Shown in pieces: positions 18,599 to 26,063 of a stretch of 64,000 nucleotides of DNA (within the stretch, counting starts at the first letter, position 1; each line of letters opens with the position of its first letter). The notes beneath the pieces were generated by a model. It was given only the letters and a program-made list of their open reading frames with translations. It did not search any database and had not been told where the DNA came from. The position numbers were made by a program, and so were the translations under genes. The stretch comes from Aquimarina sp. Aq78 (GTDB taxonomy: Bacteria > Bacteroidota > Bacteroidia > Flavobacteriales > Flavobacteriaceae): contig NZ_OMKA01000029.1 in the NCBI RefSeq assembly GCF_900299525.1, positions 608,986 to 672,985 on the forward strand, given 5' to 3'.

Positions 18599-18678
18599 TC
18601 TCGCCTCATTTTGTCCTAAAAAAAAACTTCATAACTTTTAATTCGTTCTAGTAATGTAATTCGATTTTAGGACGAGAC
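18598..18678. repeat. imperfect terminal-type inverted repeat
   Basis: GTCTCG (18598-18603) and GTCCTAAAA (18613-18621) are mirrored by TTTTAGGAC (18665-18673) and CGAGAC (18673-18678), with nine extra bases in the left arm. The 81-base unit could be a small MITE-like element or the decayed end of an insertion sequence. No duplication flanking it was recognised. Confidence 0.4.
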
Positions 18679-18802
18679 AGGGTATTTTCTTTACACTCCA
18701 TCCTGTTAAAGAACTTCCCTCTGTTGCGATCTTTTTTAATTTCACACCAGTGGCATCGTAAAAATGGGTAATATTTCTTGTGGTAATACCAACAAAAAAC
18801 TA
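18638..18802 (-). pseudogene. RHS/YD-repeat protein fragment
   Basis: An open minus-strand stretch between stops reads GITTRNITHFYDATGVKLKK followed by IATEGSSLTG. The pattern 'hxYDAtGxKLxK' is the RHS/YD repeat found in the large polymorphic-toxin proteins of Bacteroidota. Only about one repeat remains; downstream the frame passes into unrelated residues and stops, and upstream it is closed by a TAG. It is therefore debris of a deleted gene, not a functional ORF. The identification rests on the repeat motif alone. Confidence 0.6.
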
Positions 18803-18841
18803 GCTACAGAGATATAGTTGATTTTTAATCTTTAATTACTC

Positions 18842-18899
18842 TTACCGCTTACTCATGCGCAGCACAGAAAACATTTCTGCGCTATCATATCCGAGTGAT
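18842..18899 (-). pseudogene. second 'LGY..AEMFS' tail remnant
   Basis: In the frame ending at the TAA of 18842-18844 the minus strand encodes SLGYDSAEMFSVLRMSKR, closely matching the tail at 18188-18262. At DNA level GCAGAAATGTTTTCT is shared. The frame is blocked by a TGA about seven codons upstream, inside the large palindrome. It overlaps, in another frame, the last codons of the 106-residue ORF 18853-19173. Confidence 0.4.
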
Positions 18900-19173
18900 C
18901 GGGTTTGTAAACCCGATCACTCGGATTTGCAAGCTTACCTAATTTTAACTGTTTATAAAGAGTTAAAAGATACTTACAATCATTTATCTTTTCTATTTTA
19001 CTAAGACTAACAGTTTGGTACTCCTCGGTTTTTTCCAATTGCCAATTACCACTTCTTTCCACCATGACTTCGCCATATTGATATTTCATTTCAAAAGTGC
19101 CATGCATAAATCCTTTACAGTTTTGTGCTTTAATAGAGCAACAAGAAATAAATAATATAAATACGTATTTCAT
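18853..19173 (-). CDS. small secreted protein, probably with a replaced C terminus
   Basis: A 106-residue ORF with a short signal sequence (YVFILFISCCSIKAQ) and a soluble part beginning NCKGFMHGTFEMKYQYG, a pattern seen in small exported flavobacterial proteins of unknown function (roughly 130-150 residues in my recollection). The last 20 or so codons are encoded by the 38-bp palindrome and by the 'AEMFS' remnant read out of frame, so the natural end was very likely lost in a rearrangement. It follows the 59-residue membrane ORF by 11 bases. Whether it is still made is uncertain. Confidence 0.5.
   Translation of the reverse strand: MKYVFILFISCCSIKAQNCKGFMHGTFEMKYQYGEVMVERSGNWQLEKTEEYQTVSLSKIEKINDCKYLLTLYKQLKLGKLANPSDRVYKPDHSDMIAQKCFLCCA
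18889..18926. repeat. perfect 38-bp palindrome
   Basis: Arms of 18 bp (ATCCGAGTGATCGGGTTT and its exact complement) flank a two-base centre (GT). It lies inside the 3' end of the ORF 18853-19173 and has no T run. The GC-rich perfect arms in an AT-rich genome point to a recently acquired or selected palindrome. Confidence 0.9.
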
Positions 19174-19184
19174 TTTACTTCATT

Positions 19185-19364
19185 TTAAATTTTTAAAAGC
19201 TCTCTTATTATTAATCCAATTCCAATTATAATAAAGCCTATACCACCGCTTATAAGATTCATCGTAAGACCTGTATACTTTTTCACATGATTTCGGTAAT
19301 AAATCAAAATAAGTATGCCAAACACGATTAATAAGAAACCCAAAATTATATTAACAAAATCCAT
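19185..19364 (-). CDS. small two-helix membrane protein, unknown function
   Basis: A 59-residue ORF starting MDFVNIILGFLLIVFGILIL with a second helix (GGIGFIIIGIGLII) and a short C terminus RELLKI. The two hydrophobic segments are separated by a basic loop (YYRNHVKKYTGLT), so both ends probably face the same side. It is followed after 11 bases by the 106-residue secreted ORF on the same strand, and preceded by about 100 bases and then the IS1-type element. I do not recognise the family; coding status is supported by the clean hydrophobic pattern and spacing. Confidence 0.6.
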   Translation of the reverse strand: MDFVNIILGFLLIVFGILILIYYRNHVKKYTGLTMNLISGGIGFIIIGIGLIIRELLKI

Positions 19365-19467
19365 ATATCTGCAATTTAATTTTTTTCTTTTTCTTCTTCC
19401 GCTTTAGATTCCTCTCCGTTTTCGTAAAGGGTAGTATGTAACCCCCGATTTCCATATTAAATCAGTG

Positions 19468-20238
19468 AGATTGGGATAGAAGTAATTTTTTATGGTTAAG
19501 AAAACTATCCCCAAAAATAGATTCGTAAATGTGCCGTGAGATATACTTTGTTTCTCGAAAAACAAATTGTTCTTCTTGATAACCTTTTAATATGAGTACG
19601 TAAGGTTAAATTCTTACGTTCTATCCTATTGGTACAATACCGAAACACTTTATGAATTTCTTTAGGGATCAATCCTGGATAAATATTTAATCGGTCGGTA
19701 TAAATGTTCTTAGGCTTTAATAACACTAATTTATCTATCAAAGGTCTGATGGTATCTTTTGTTTTTCTACCTACAAAAAAATCAATAATGTTCTTGGTCT
19801 CTCTTTCTATAGCATATGTAATCCAGACTACATTGTTTTTACTACCAATAAAGCTCCACAGCTCATCGACCTCAAATTTGCAACCTAACTTATTAAAATA
19901 TGGAACTTTAATTTGATGACTAATTTTTAGCATTCTAGAGAGTACTGTATTTTTTGAAATACCTATAATTCTAGAAATACTCAAAATACCACAACTTTCT
20001 TTGAGTAAACTTTTAATTAAAGTATCTGTTGTGGTTTGATATGCTTTATAAGAATATAAATCTTGGAATGAAGTACAACAATCTCTACAGTAATAACGTT
20101 GTTTGCCATTTCTTTTACCTCGCTTTATACAATTTGGTTGGTTACAGTTTTTACAATTCATAATTGCAAATATAACCAAGCACCAATTTGACCCACGTAG
20201 CAATATAAAACCCTTATTTCATAGGTTCTAAACAATCT
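19468..20238 (-). mobile_element. IS1-family insertion sequence
   Basis: About 770 bases around a single IS1-type transposase gene, the usual length for the family. Candidate ends begin AGATTG on each side (19468 inward on the plus strand, 20238 inward on the minus strand) and share TAGAA a few bases further in; this is weak support and the true inverted repeats may lie slightly elsewhere. No target duplication was recognised. Immediately to the left, a 26-codon open tail (YGNRGLHTTLYENGEESK, 19376-19456) may be part of a gene cut by the insertion. Confidence 0.6.
19505..20161 (-). CDS. IS1-family transposase
   Basis: A 218-residue transposase in one frame, so no programmed frameshift is needed to join the InsA-like zinc-ribbon part (NCKNCNQPNCIKRGKRNGKQ, then CRDCCTSF) to the catalytic part. 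DDE-type acidic residues are in FEVDELWSFIG and IYTDRLNIYPG, and the glutamate lies in NRIERKNLTLRTHIKRL, followed by the family signature RRTICFSR. The start was set at the ATG of 20161 (MNCKNCN); a longer reading from 20203 adds a hydrophobic lead that does not belong to the family. The C terminus (LTAHLRIYFWG) appears complete, so the protein may be active. Confidence 0.92.
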   Translation of the reverse strand: MNCKNCNQPNCIKRGKRNGKQRYYCRDCCTSFQDLYSYKAYQTTTDTLIKSLLKESCGILSISRIIGISKNTVLSRMLKISHQIKVPYFNKLGCKFEVDELWSFIGSKNNVVWITYAIERETKNIIDFFVGRKTKDTIRPLIDKLVLLKPKNIYTDRLNIYPGLIPKEIHKVFRYCTNRIERKNLTLRTHIKRLSRRTICFSRNKVYLTAHLRIYFWG

Positions 20239-20255
20239 TAAGTAGTGTAAACAAC

Positions 20256-20287
20256 ATAAACAAGCCTCAATAAAGAGGCTCGTTTAT
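20256..20287 (-). terminator. likely terminator downstream of maeB
   Basis: Stem AGCCTC / GAGGCT with a six-base loop, extended outward by six more pairs after one mismatch (ATAAAC with GTTTAT). It lies about 100 bases beyond the maeB stop on the minus strand, between maeB and the IS element. Confidence 0.6.
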
Positions 20288-20382
20288 TATATAAAATATT
20301 GATAATCAATCCTAAAAACACACTTTTTCTCAAAAGCACCAGTCTGGGACATTACCGTCACTTGGTGTTACCAATCAACCGT

Positions 20383-22692
20383 TTAAACAACATCAGGCAT
20401 TAATGATAATTGCAAATCTCTTTTTTCTTTCTGCTGAGCATCAATAACAGCAACTGCTGCCATATTGATCATTTCTTCTACACTTGCTCCTAACTGAAGT
20501 ATATGAGCTGGTTTATTCATCCCCATCATAATGGGCCCTATAGATTCTGCATTATTAATTTCGCTTAATAATTTGTAATTACTATTGGCCGAATCTAAAT
20601 TAGGAAACACTAACGTATTGACTTTTTGCCCATTAAGCTTAGAGAATGGAAATTTGTCCTTTCTCATTTTTCTATTTAATGCAAAATTCATTTGCAGTCC
20701 ACCATCTACAACAAGATTAGGGTAATATCTATGTAAATATGCTACTGCATCCTGTACTTTTGAAGCGGTAGGATGTTTTGATGATCCAAAATTAGAATAT
20801 GAAACCATCGCAATCACAGGTTTAACTCCAAACATCTCTACTGTTCTTGCAGTCATTTGCGCTATTTTTGCCAATTCTTTTGAAGAAGGCTCGATATTAA
20901 TAGAGGTATCACTTATAAACAATGGGCCTTTATCGGTCATCATCACATTCATCGTTGCAATACGAGTCGCTCCTTTGGCAAGCCCTATCAAATCCATCAT
21001 AGGTTTAACTACAGTTGGATAACTTCTGGAATACCCAGAAAGTAATGCATCTGCATCTCCTTCATTAACCATCATAGCAGCAAAATAGTTACGCTCCCGC
21101 ATTAATTTTTCTGCATCATAGAGGGTAATTCCTTTGCGTTTGTTGGTTTCCCAATATTGTTTGGCATATCTGTTTTTACGATCACATTCTTCATCTGCTT
21201 TAGGATCAATGATATCAACACCTGTAGGATCAAAATCAATCTCTTTCATTAGTTCGAGTATGATATCTTTACGTCCTAATAAAATCGGAAACGCAATACG
21301 TTCTTCTTTTACAGTCTGAGCGGCTTTTAATACATCCAGATGATCTGCCTCTGCAAAAACAACTCGTTTAGGGTTTGTTTTTGCTCTATCTAATAACAAT
21401 CGTACTATTTTATTATCATTACCCATTCGCTCCAGCAATTCATCTTCATACTTTTCCCAATCAGTAATGGGTGCGGTTGCTACACCACTTTCGATAGCTG
21501 CTTTGGCTACTGCAGGAGGTACTTTGGCAATAAGTCTTGGGTCAAACGGTTTTGGGATGATATAGTCTTTACCAAAATTAAGACGTGTTTCTCCATATGC
21601 TATATTTACTTGCTCTGGAACAGGTTCTTTGGCTAGCTCGGCTAATGCTTTTACGGCCGCCATTTTCATTTCTTCATTAATTGCAGTAGCTCTAACATCC
21701 AGCGCTCCTCTAAAAATAAAAGGGAATCCCAATACATTATTTACCTGGTTAGGATGATCACTTCTTCCTGTAGCCATGATCACATCTTTACGAGCTTTAA
21801 TTGCCAGGTCATATTTTATTTCGGGATCAGGATTTGCCATTGCAAAAACAACAGGATTATCTGCCATCGTTACCAGCATATCCGGAGTTACCAGATTGGC
21901 CATCGACAAACCGATAAACACATCTGCATCTCGCATTGCATCCTCTAAGTCATTTAGATCACGATCTGTAGCAAATTCTGCTTTTTCGGGAGTAAGACTC
22001 TCCCTGTCTTTACGAATTACACCTTTACTATCGGTCATGACGATATTTTCGGCTTTGGCACCAAAAGCTTTATACAATCTTGTACAAGATACTGCTGCTG
22101 CACCGGCACCACTAACCACAATTCTTACTTCTTCAATGTTTTTATTTGCAATTTCTAATGCATTTAATAACGCTGCGGCAGAAATTATAGCTGTACCATG
22201 TTGATCATCATGCATTACCGGTATATCCAGTTCTTCTTTTAATCGTCTTTCGATCTCGAAAGCTTCTGGAGCTTTAATATCTTCAAGGTTTATTCCTCCA
22301 AATGTTGGGGCAATATTTTTAACTGTTTCGATAAAAGCATCTACATCTTTGGTATCTACTTCGATATCAAACACATCAATATCGGCAAATATCTTAAACA
22401 ATAACCCTTTTCCTTCCATTACAGGTTTTGAAGCTTCTGGACCAATATCTCCTAATCCTAATACCGCAGTACCATTTGATATTACAGCTACCAGATTTCC
22501 TTTTGCTGTATATTTATAGACGTCTGCCTTTTCCTTTTCGATTTCCAAACAAGGCTCTGCAACACCAGGAGAATATGCTAAAGACAAATCTCTTTGAGTT
22601 GCATATTTTTTAGTAGGAACGACTTTAATTTTACCCGGGGTAGGCTTGGCATGATATACTAATGCCTCTCTTCTTTTACTTTCGATACTCAT
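20383..22692 (-). CDS. maeB: NADP-dependent malic enzyme (malic domain fused to phosphotransacetylase-like domain)
   Basis: A 769-residue MaeB-type enzyme that decarboxylates malate to pyruvate with reduction of NADP. The N-terminal malic domain (to about residue 430) shows AYSPGVAEPC, an active-site Lys/Asp-rich region (GGINLEDIKAPEAFEIERRL), MHDDQHGTAIISAAAL and the NAD(P) fold VVSGAGAAAVSC. The C-terminal third (about 430-769) resembles phosphate acetyl/butyryltransferases (VVFAEADHLDVLKAAQ, YSNFGSSKHPTASKVQDA) and is usually regulatory. Length is normal. The gene is monocistronic here, with a strong leader hairpin upstream and a terminator downstream. Confidence 0.96.
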   Translation of the reverse strand: MSIESKRREALVYHAKPTPGKIKVVPTKKYATQRDLSLAYSPGVAEPCLEIEKEKADVYKYTAKGNLVAVISNGTAVLGLGDIGPEASKPVMEGKGLLFKIFADIDVFDIEVDTKDVDAFIETVKNIAPTFGGINLEDIKAPEAFEIERRLKEELDIPVMHDDQHGTAIISAAALLNALEIANKNIEEVRIVVSGAGAAAVSCTRLYKAFGAKAENIVMTDSKGVIRKDRESLTPEKAEFATDRDLNDLEDAMRDADVFIGLSMANLVTPDMLVTMADNPVVFAMANPDPEIKYDLAIKARKDVIMATGRSDHPNQVNNVLGFPFIFRGALDVRATAINEEMKMAAVKALAELAKEPVPEQVNIAYGETRLNFGKDYIIPKPFDPRLIAKVPPAVAKAAIESGVATAPITDWEKYEDELLERMGNDNKIVRLLLDRAKTNPKRVVFAEADHLDVLKAAQTVKEERIAFPILLGRKDIILELMKEIDFDPTGVDIIDPKADEECDRKNRYAKQYWETNKRKGITLYDAEKLMRERNYFAAMMVNEGDADALLSGYSRSYPTVVKPMMDLIGLAKGATRIATMNVMMTDKGPLFISDTSINIEPSSKELAKIAQMTARTVEMFGVKPVIAMVSYSNFGSSKHPTASKVQDAVAYLHRYYPNLVVDGGLQMNFALNRKMRKDKFPFSKLNGQKVNTLVFPNLDSANSNYKLLSEINNAESIGPIMMGMNKPAHILQLGASVEEMINMAAVAVIDAQQKEKRDLQLSLMPDVV

Positions 22693-22727
22693 ACTAAATC
22701 AAGATATATGTGCTAATAAAAATAAAG

Positions 22728-22772
22728 ATCAAAATACCATAACTACGTGATTTGCGGTTATGGTATTTTGAT
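22728..22772 (-). promoter_or_regulatory. 16-bp perfect stem-loop in the maeB leader
   Basis: ATCAAAATACCATAAC (22728-22743) pairs perfectly with GTTATGGTATTTTGAT (22757-22772) across a 13-base loop. On the minus strand it is followed by T-rich sequence (ATCTTTATTTTTATT). It lies between a -7 element and the maeB start, so it is in the leader, but it could equally end the upstream trehalase transcript. Confidence 0.75.
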
Positions 22773-22785
22773 ACTAATATATATA

Positions 22786-22793
22786 CAAAGGTA
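22786..22793 (-). promoter_or_regulatory. -7 element of the likely maeB promoter
   Basis: TACCTTTG on the minus strand matches the TAnnTTTG consensus exactly and lies just upstream of the leader hairpin. No TTG was found at the usual distance. Confidence 0.45.
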
Positions 22794-22897
22794 CAAGTCT
22801 GTTTGAGATGCGGAAATTAATATAAAGGAATCTTTGCGAAAAATCAGAATTGAGAAAAAACACCCTACATTTAACAATCTTATTAAAGATTTATCAA

Positions 22898-24781
22898 TTA
22901 ATTATTGATTTTACTGAATATTTCATCAGGATCCACAAGTTGATTTAATTTATACTTATATTCTACAGGCAGAAGGCTTAACCCTAGTTGATAGGAAGCA
23001 TTCATCCATCCAAAACCACCATCGGGAACATATTTAAAATCAGACCCTACATTACCATACTCTACATCTACCTTATAAGTACCATTAACAACATCAAACT
23101 TTTCAGGAATAATACCATTATAATCTGCTGCATTTTTAGTGATCATCCATAGCCATCGATATATAAGCTCTTCTGCCAGATCCTGATACCCGTAGTTAAG
23201 CAGTCCTTTCCAAATTATCATTTGATGTGGTGCCCACCCAAACGGGTAGTCCCATTGTCGTTGTGGTGCATCTTCTGGAACATCATGAAGTGAAGCTTTA
23301 GAGCTTCCGGCAATCCCGAATTTACATTTTAGCTTAGGCAATAAGTACGCTATGATATTTTTTGCCTGATCAGCTGTGCATATTTTTGCCCATAATGGAT
23401 AAAACCCGGTTGCCGATTCAAAACGGGTTTTCTTTTTTTCTAACAGATTATAATCAAAATAACTTCCTGTTTCTTCATCCCATAGGTATTGATTCATTAG
23501 TGCTATTCGTTTGGATGCAACATCATCCCAATACTCTGATCGTAGTTTTCTGTCTTCATATACAAATACATTATCAAAAAAATTCTTGATGATATATGCC
23601 AGATCTTTTTCATACTTATATAACAATGTATTGAGATCTACAGTAGTTAGATCGGCACATATCCCCTCTAATCTATATGTGGTATCATGGCCACTTTCTC
23701 TTACACTTCGATCATGCAAAAAATATTGATCAAGTTCCTCACTATCAATCTCTCTTTGCAGGTATTTTTTTCTAAATTCTTCGATAGATTGCGAATCGTC
23801 ATTCTTATATTTATGTAATATGTAATCATAATGTCCCTCTTCTACTTCTGCTGTTATACCTATCCCCTCTGCATAAAATCTGTTTAATCCATTTGACGCT
23901 AATCTTTTTCCTGATTGCATCCAAACAGTTTCATATTCATAAATAGCTGTCCTTACACATTCCTCTAGCCAGGAGATGGGTGTTTGATCTCTATATTTTT
24001 CATAATATTCTACAACCATAGATGTATAAAAGGGAGGTTGAGTTCTTGTTAGATAATAACTTCTATTGGCATTTAGAATTTTACCATAATTCTTGATTTG
24101 ATATGTGAAATTATCTATCATCCCTTTGGCAAGTTCTTTTCTGGCATCCAGCAAAAGGCCTATGTTTATAAAATAGCTATCCCATCCATACATTTCATTA
24201 AATCTTCCTCCTGGGACCAAAAACGGAACAGCTTCTTTTTTATGATTAGTAGTGGTTAATGCTAATCCTAAAATCCCAGGTTTATCATTTATGGATCGCA
24301 CAAATTCTGGCGTTATTTTTTCGGGAAGAGTCTCCAGTATAATATGATCTATTTCTTTTGTAATTTCTTGATAATAAGAATAAGCTTCTTTATCATGAAA
24401 AGGAACATATAACCGTTTCTCTTTTATATTCTGTTTATCATCAGACAGAATTTTTTCAATACCACTTCGATCCAATTTTCTGGTCAACCGATCCCAATAG
24501 TGTTCTTTTATCATTTTAGAAATTCTAATGCCGGGTTGCTGTTTTACCTCTGCTAAAGAAATTTCTATAACCCCTTCCTGGTTTTCTTTTGCCAATTTTA
24601 ATTCCTGAAGCAGATTAGACAAGTGATAGGTTCCCCGAATAGTATAAACTTCGTTACTTATGGTCTGTATTTTAAATTCTCTTGGACCCTGATCATCAAT
24701 GGTAATCTTCTTGTCTTCATCTGTATCTTCTTGTTGAAGTAAACTGTGTAAGACATCTTTTTTATATATTTTAATCAACAT
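22898..24781 (-). CDS. alpha,alpha-trehalase, GH37, cytoplasmic type
   Basis: A 627-residue family 37 glycosidase that splits trehalose into two glucoses. It carries the first family signature as PGGRFNEMYGWDSY (residues 190-203), the second as QRQWDYPFGWAP, the acid region RESGHDTTYR, the base region PEKFDV and the closing DGGFGWMNASY. There is no signal peptide. About 120 residues precede the catalytic barrel, and part of that (ISNEVYTIRGTYHLSNLLQE) is not typical of TreA/TreF; its role is unknown. The start overlaps the end of the MFS gene by 11 bases, so import and hydrolysis are coupled. Confidence 0.94.
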   Translation of the reverse strand: MLIKIYKKDVLHSLLQQEDTDEDKKITIDDQGPREFKIQTISNEVYTIRGTYHLSNLLQELKLAKENQEGVIEISLAEVKQQPGIRISKMIKEHYWDRLTRKLDRSGIEKILSDDKQNIKEKRLYVPFHDKEAYSYYQEITKEIDHIILETLPEKITPEFVRSINDKPGILGLALTTTNHKKEAVPFLVPGGRFNEMYGWDSYFINIGLLLDARKELAKGMIDNFTYQIKNYGKILNANRSYYLTRTQPPFYTSMVVEYYEKYRDQTPISWLEECVRTAIYEYETVWMQSGKRLASNGLNRFYAEGIGITAEVEEGHYDYILHKYKNDDSQSIEEFRKKYLQREIDSEELDQYFLHDRSVRESGHDTTYRLEGICADLTTVDLNTLLYKYEKDLAYIIKNFFDNVFVYEDRKLRSEYWDDVASKRIALMNQYLWDEETGSYFDYNLLEKKKTRFESATGFYPLWAKICTADQAKNIIAYLLPKLKCKFGIAGSSKASLHDVPEDAPQRQWDYPFGWAPHQMIIWKGLLNYGYQDLAEELIYRWLWMITKNAADYNGIIPEKFDVVNGTYKVDVEYGNVGSDFKYVPDGGFGWMNASYQLGLSLLPVEYKYKLNQLVDPDEIFSKINN

Positions 24782-25991
24782 TATTTCTTGTTAATTTGTG
24801 TAATACCAGCAATGTCAATAACAGTAAAATCATTGGTATTATCGTATAATAAAATGCTTGTTGGGCACCAACATTTTTAAATAACCAGCCTACTATTGTA
24901 GATCCTGTAGTGCCTCCTAAAGCAGAAAAAACTACAATAAGACCAGTCATAGAACTATGCAGTTTTTTGGGTAAAGCACTTAATACGGCAGAGTTTATTA
25001 AAGGATATATCGGGGCAATGCATAATCCAATAAGTGGAAACGCATATCCAATCCATGGTATATCTGTAATCTTCTGGATTTCCTGCACCTCAACATTAAG
25101 GGTTTTTGGTAAAATAAAAACTACCATAAGTATTGCTAATCCTATACATACGGTAAGAATATAAACCCAAGGTATTCGTTTTGATAAAATTCCTGCACCT
25201 ATCCTTCCTATAGCCAATGATATTGCAAAAACGCTAGACATCATAATGCTTACATTAGGTGGAAGTTGTAATACCCTTTTATAAAATGTGGGTAACCATG
25301 TCATCACTCCTTGTTCTACCATCACAAATAAAAAAGCACTACCAACAAATACGATGACCAACATTTTGGTACATAAAAGCATCATTTGCCTGATATCGTC
25401 TAATAGATTTACCCCCGGAACTTCATTTCCTTCTTCAAATCTGATAAAGAACAGCAATAGAAATGACACAAAAATCAATGCCGCCAAAAGCCAATACACC
25501 CGTAACCATGCATCTGGATCATTATCATTATTAAATCCAGGAAACAGAAAATAAGCCGTAGCTATTCCTATCATAAAAACCCCTTCTATAGTACTCATTA
25601 AACTATTGTGGGCTCTTTTGGTTTCTGTAATTATCCCTATTAATGTATATACCGAAACTTTAACTAAAGCAAAGGATACTCCTATTGCAGCAAAAAGAAG
25701 TTTTGCAGACCAGAAAGAATTACCATAGTACATCCCCAAACACCCAATAAAAGAAATCAGTAACCCTGATAATATTGCTTTCTTATATCCTATTCTTGGT
25801 AAAAAAGAAGCGATTAAAAATGAAACCAATGCTATCGGTAAATCTTTAAACCATTCTAAAGTACTTGCCTCGATCTCATCAACATGGTAATTCTCCAGAG
25901 ATTTTAAGATCACTATTCCTACGCTATTAAGGAGAATAGCAAAAATAAAATAGTTGATAAACAAGGATATTTTTATAGATATATTCTTCAT
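24771..25991 (-). CDS. MFS transporter, probable disaccharide/sugar permease
   Basis: A 406-residue protein with about twelve membrane helices. Features typical of the major facilitator superfamily include acidic and basic pairs in the helix 2-3 loop (FLPRIGYKKAILSGLLI), repeated in the second half (GRIGAGILSKRIPWVYIL). Overlap with the trehalase gene makes trehalose, or a compound that yields it, the best guess for the substrate. It could also carry a different disaccharide. The gene lies between a terminator (26021-26049) and its partner, so it probably depends on its own promoter or on read-through from the receptor gene. Confidence 0.9.
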   Translation of the reverse strand: MKNISIKISLFINYFIFAILLNSVGIVILKSLENYHVDEIEASTLEWFKDLPIALVSFLIASFLPRIGYKKAILSGLLISFIGCLGMYYGNSFWSAKLLFAAIGVSFALVKVSVYTLIGIITETKRAHNSLMSTIEGVFMIGIATAYFLFPGFNNDNDPDAWLRVYWLLAALIFVSFLLLFFIRFEEGNEVPGVNLLDDIRQMMLLCTKMLVIVFVGSAFLFVMVEQGVMTWLPTFYKRVLQLPPNVSIMMSSVFAISLAIGRIGAGILSKRIPWVYILTVCIGLAILMVVFILPKTLNVEVQEIQKITDIPWIGYAFPLIGLCIAPIYPLINSAVLSALPKKLHSSMTGLIVVFSALGGTTGSTIVGWLFKNVGAQQAFYYTIIPMILLLLTLLVLHKLTRNNVD

Positions 25992-26020
25992 TAAAAATAG
26001 TCGTGACTGGTTATTAATTT

Positions 26021-26049
26021 AAAACTGCCCGAGCAATACGAGCAGTTTT
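26021..26049 (-). terminator. terminator between TonB receptor and MFS genes
   Basis: AAAACTGC / GCAGTTTT stem with a 13-base loop, 15 bases past the receptor stop. On the minus strand it runs into TTTTAAATTAATAA. It is only about 30 bases upstream of the MFS start, so partial read-through is possible. Confidence 0.75.
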
Positions 26050-26063
26050 TTGGCTCCAAACAA

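Noticed and set aside
19376-19456. 26-codon tail YGNRGLHTTLYENGEESK before the IS1 element as a separate gene
   Set aside because: It has no start, is closed by an in-frame stop and cannot be assigned; noted only as possible debris of the insertion.
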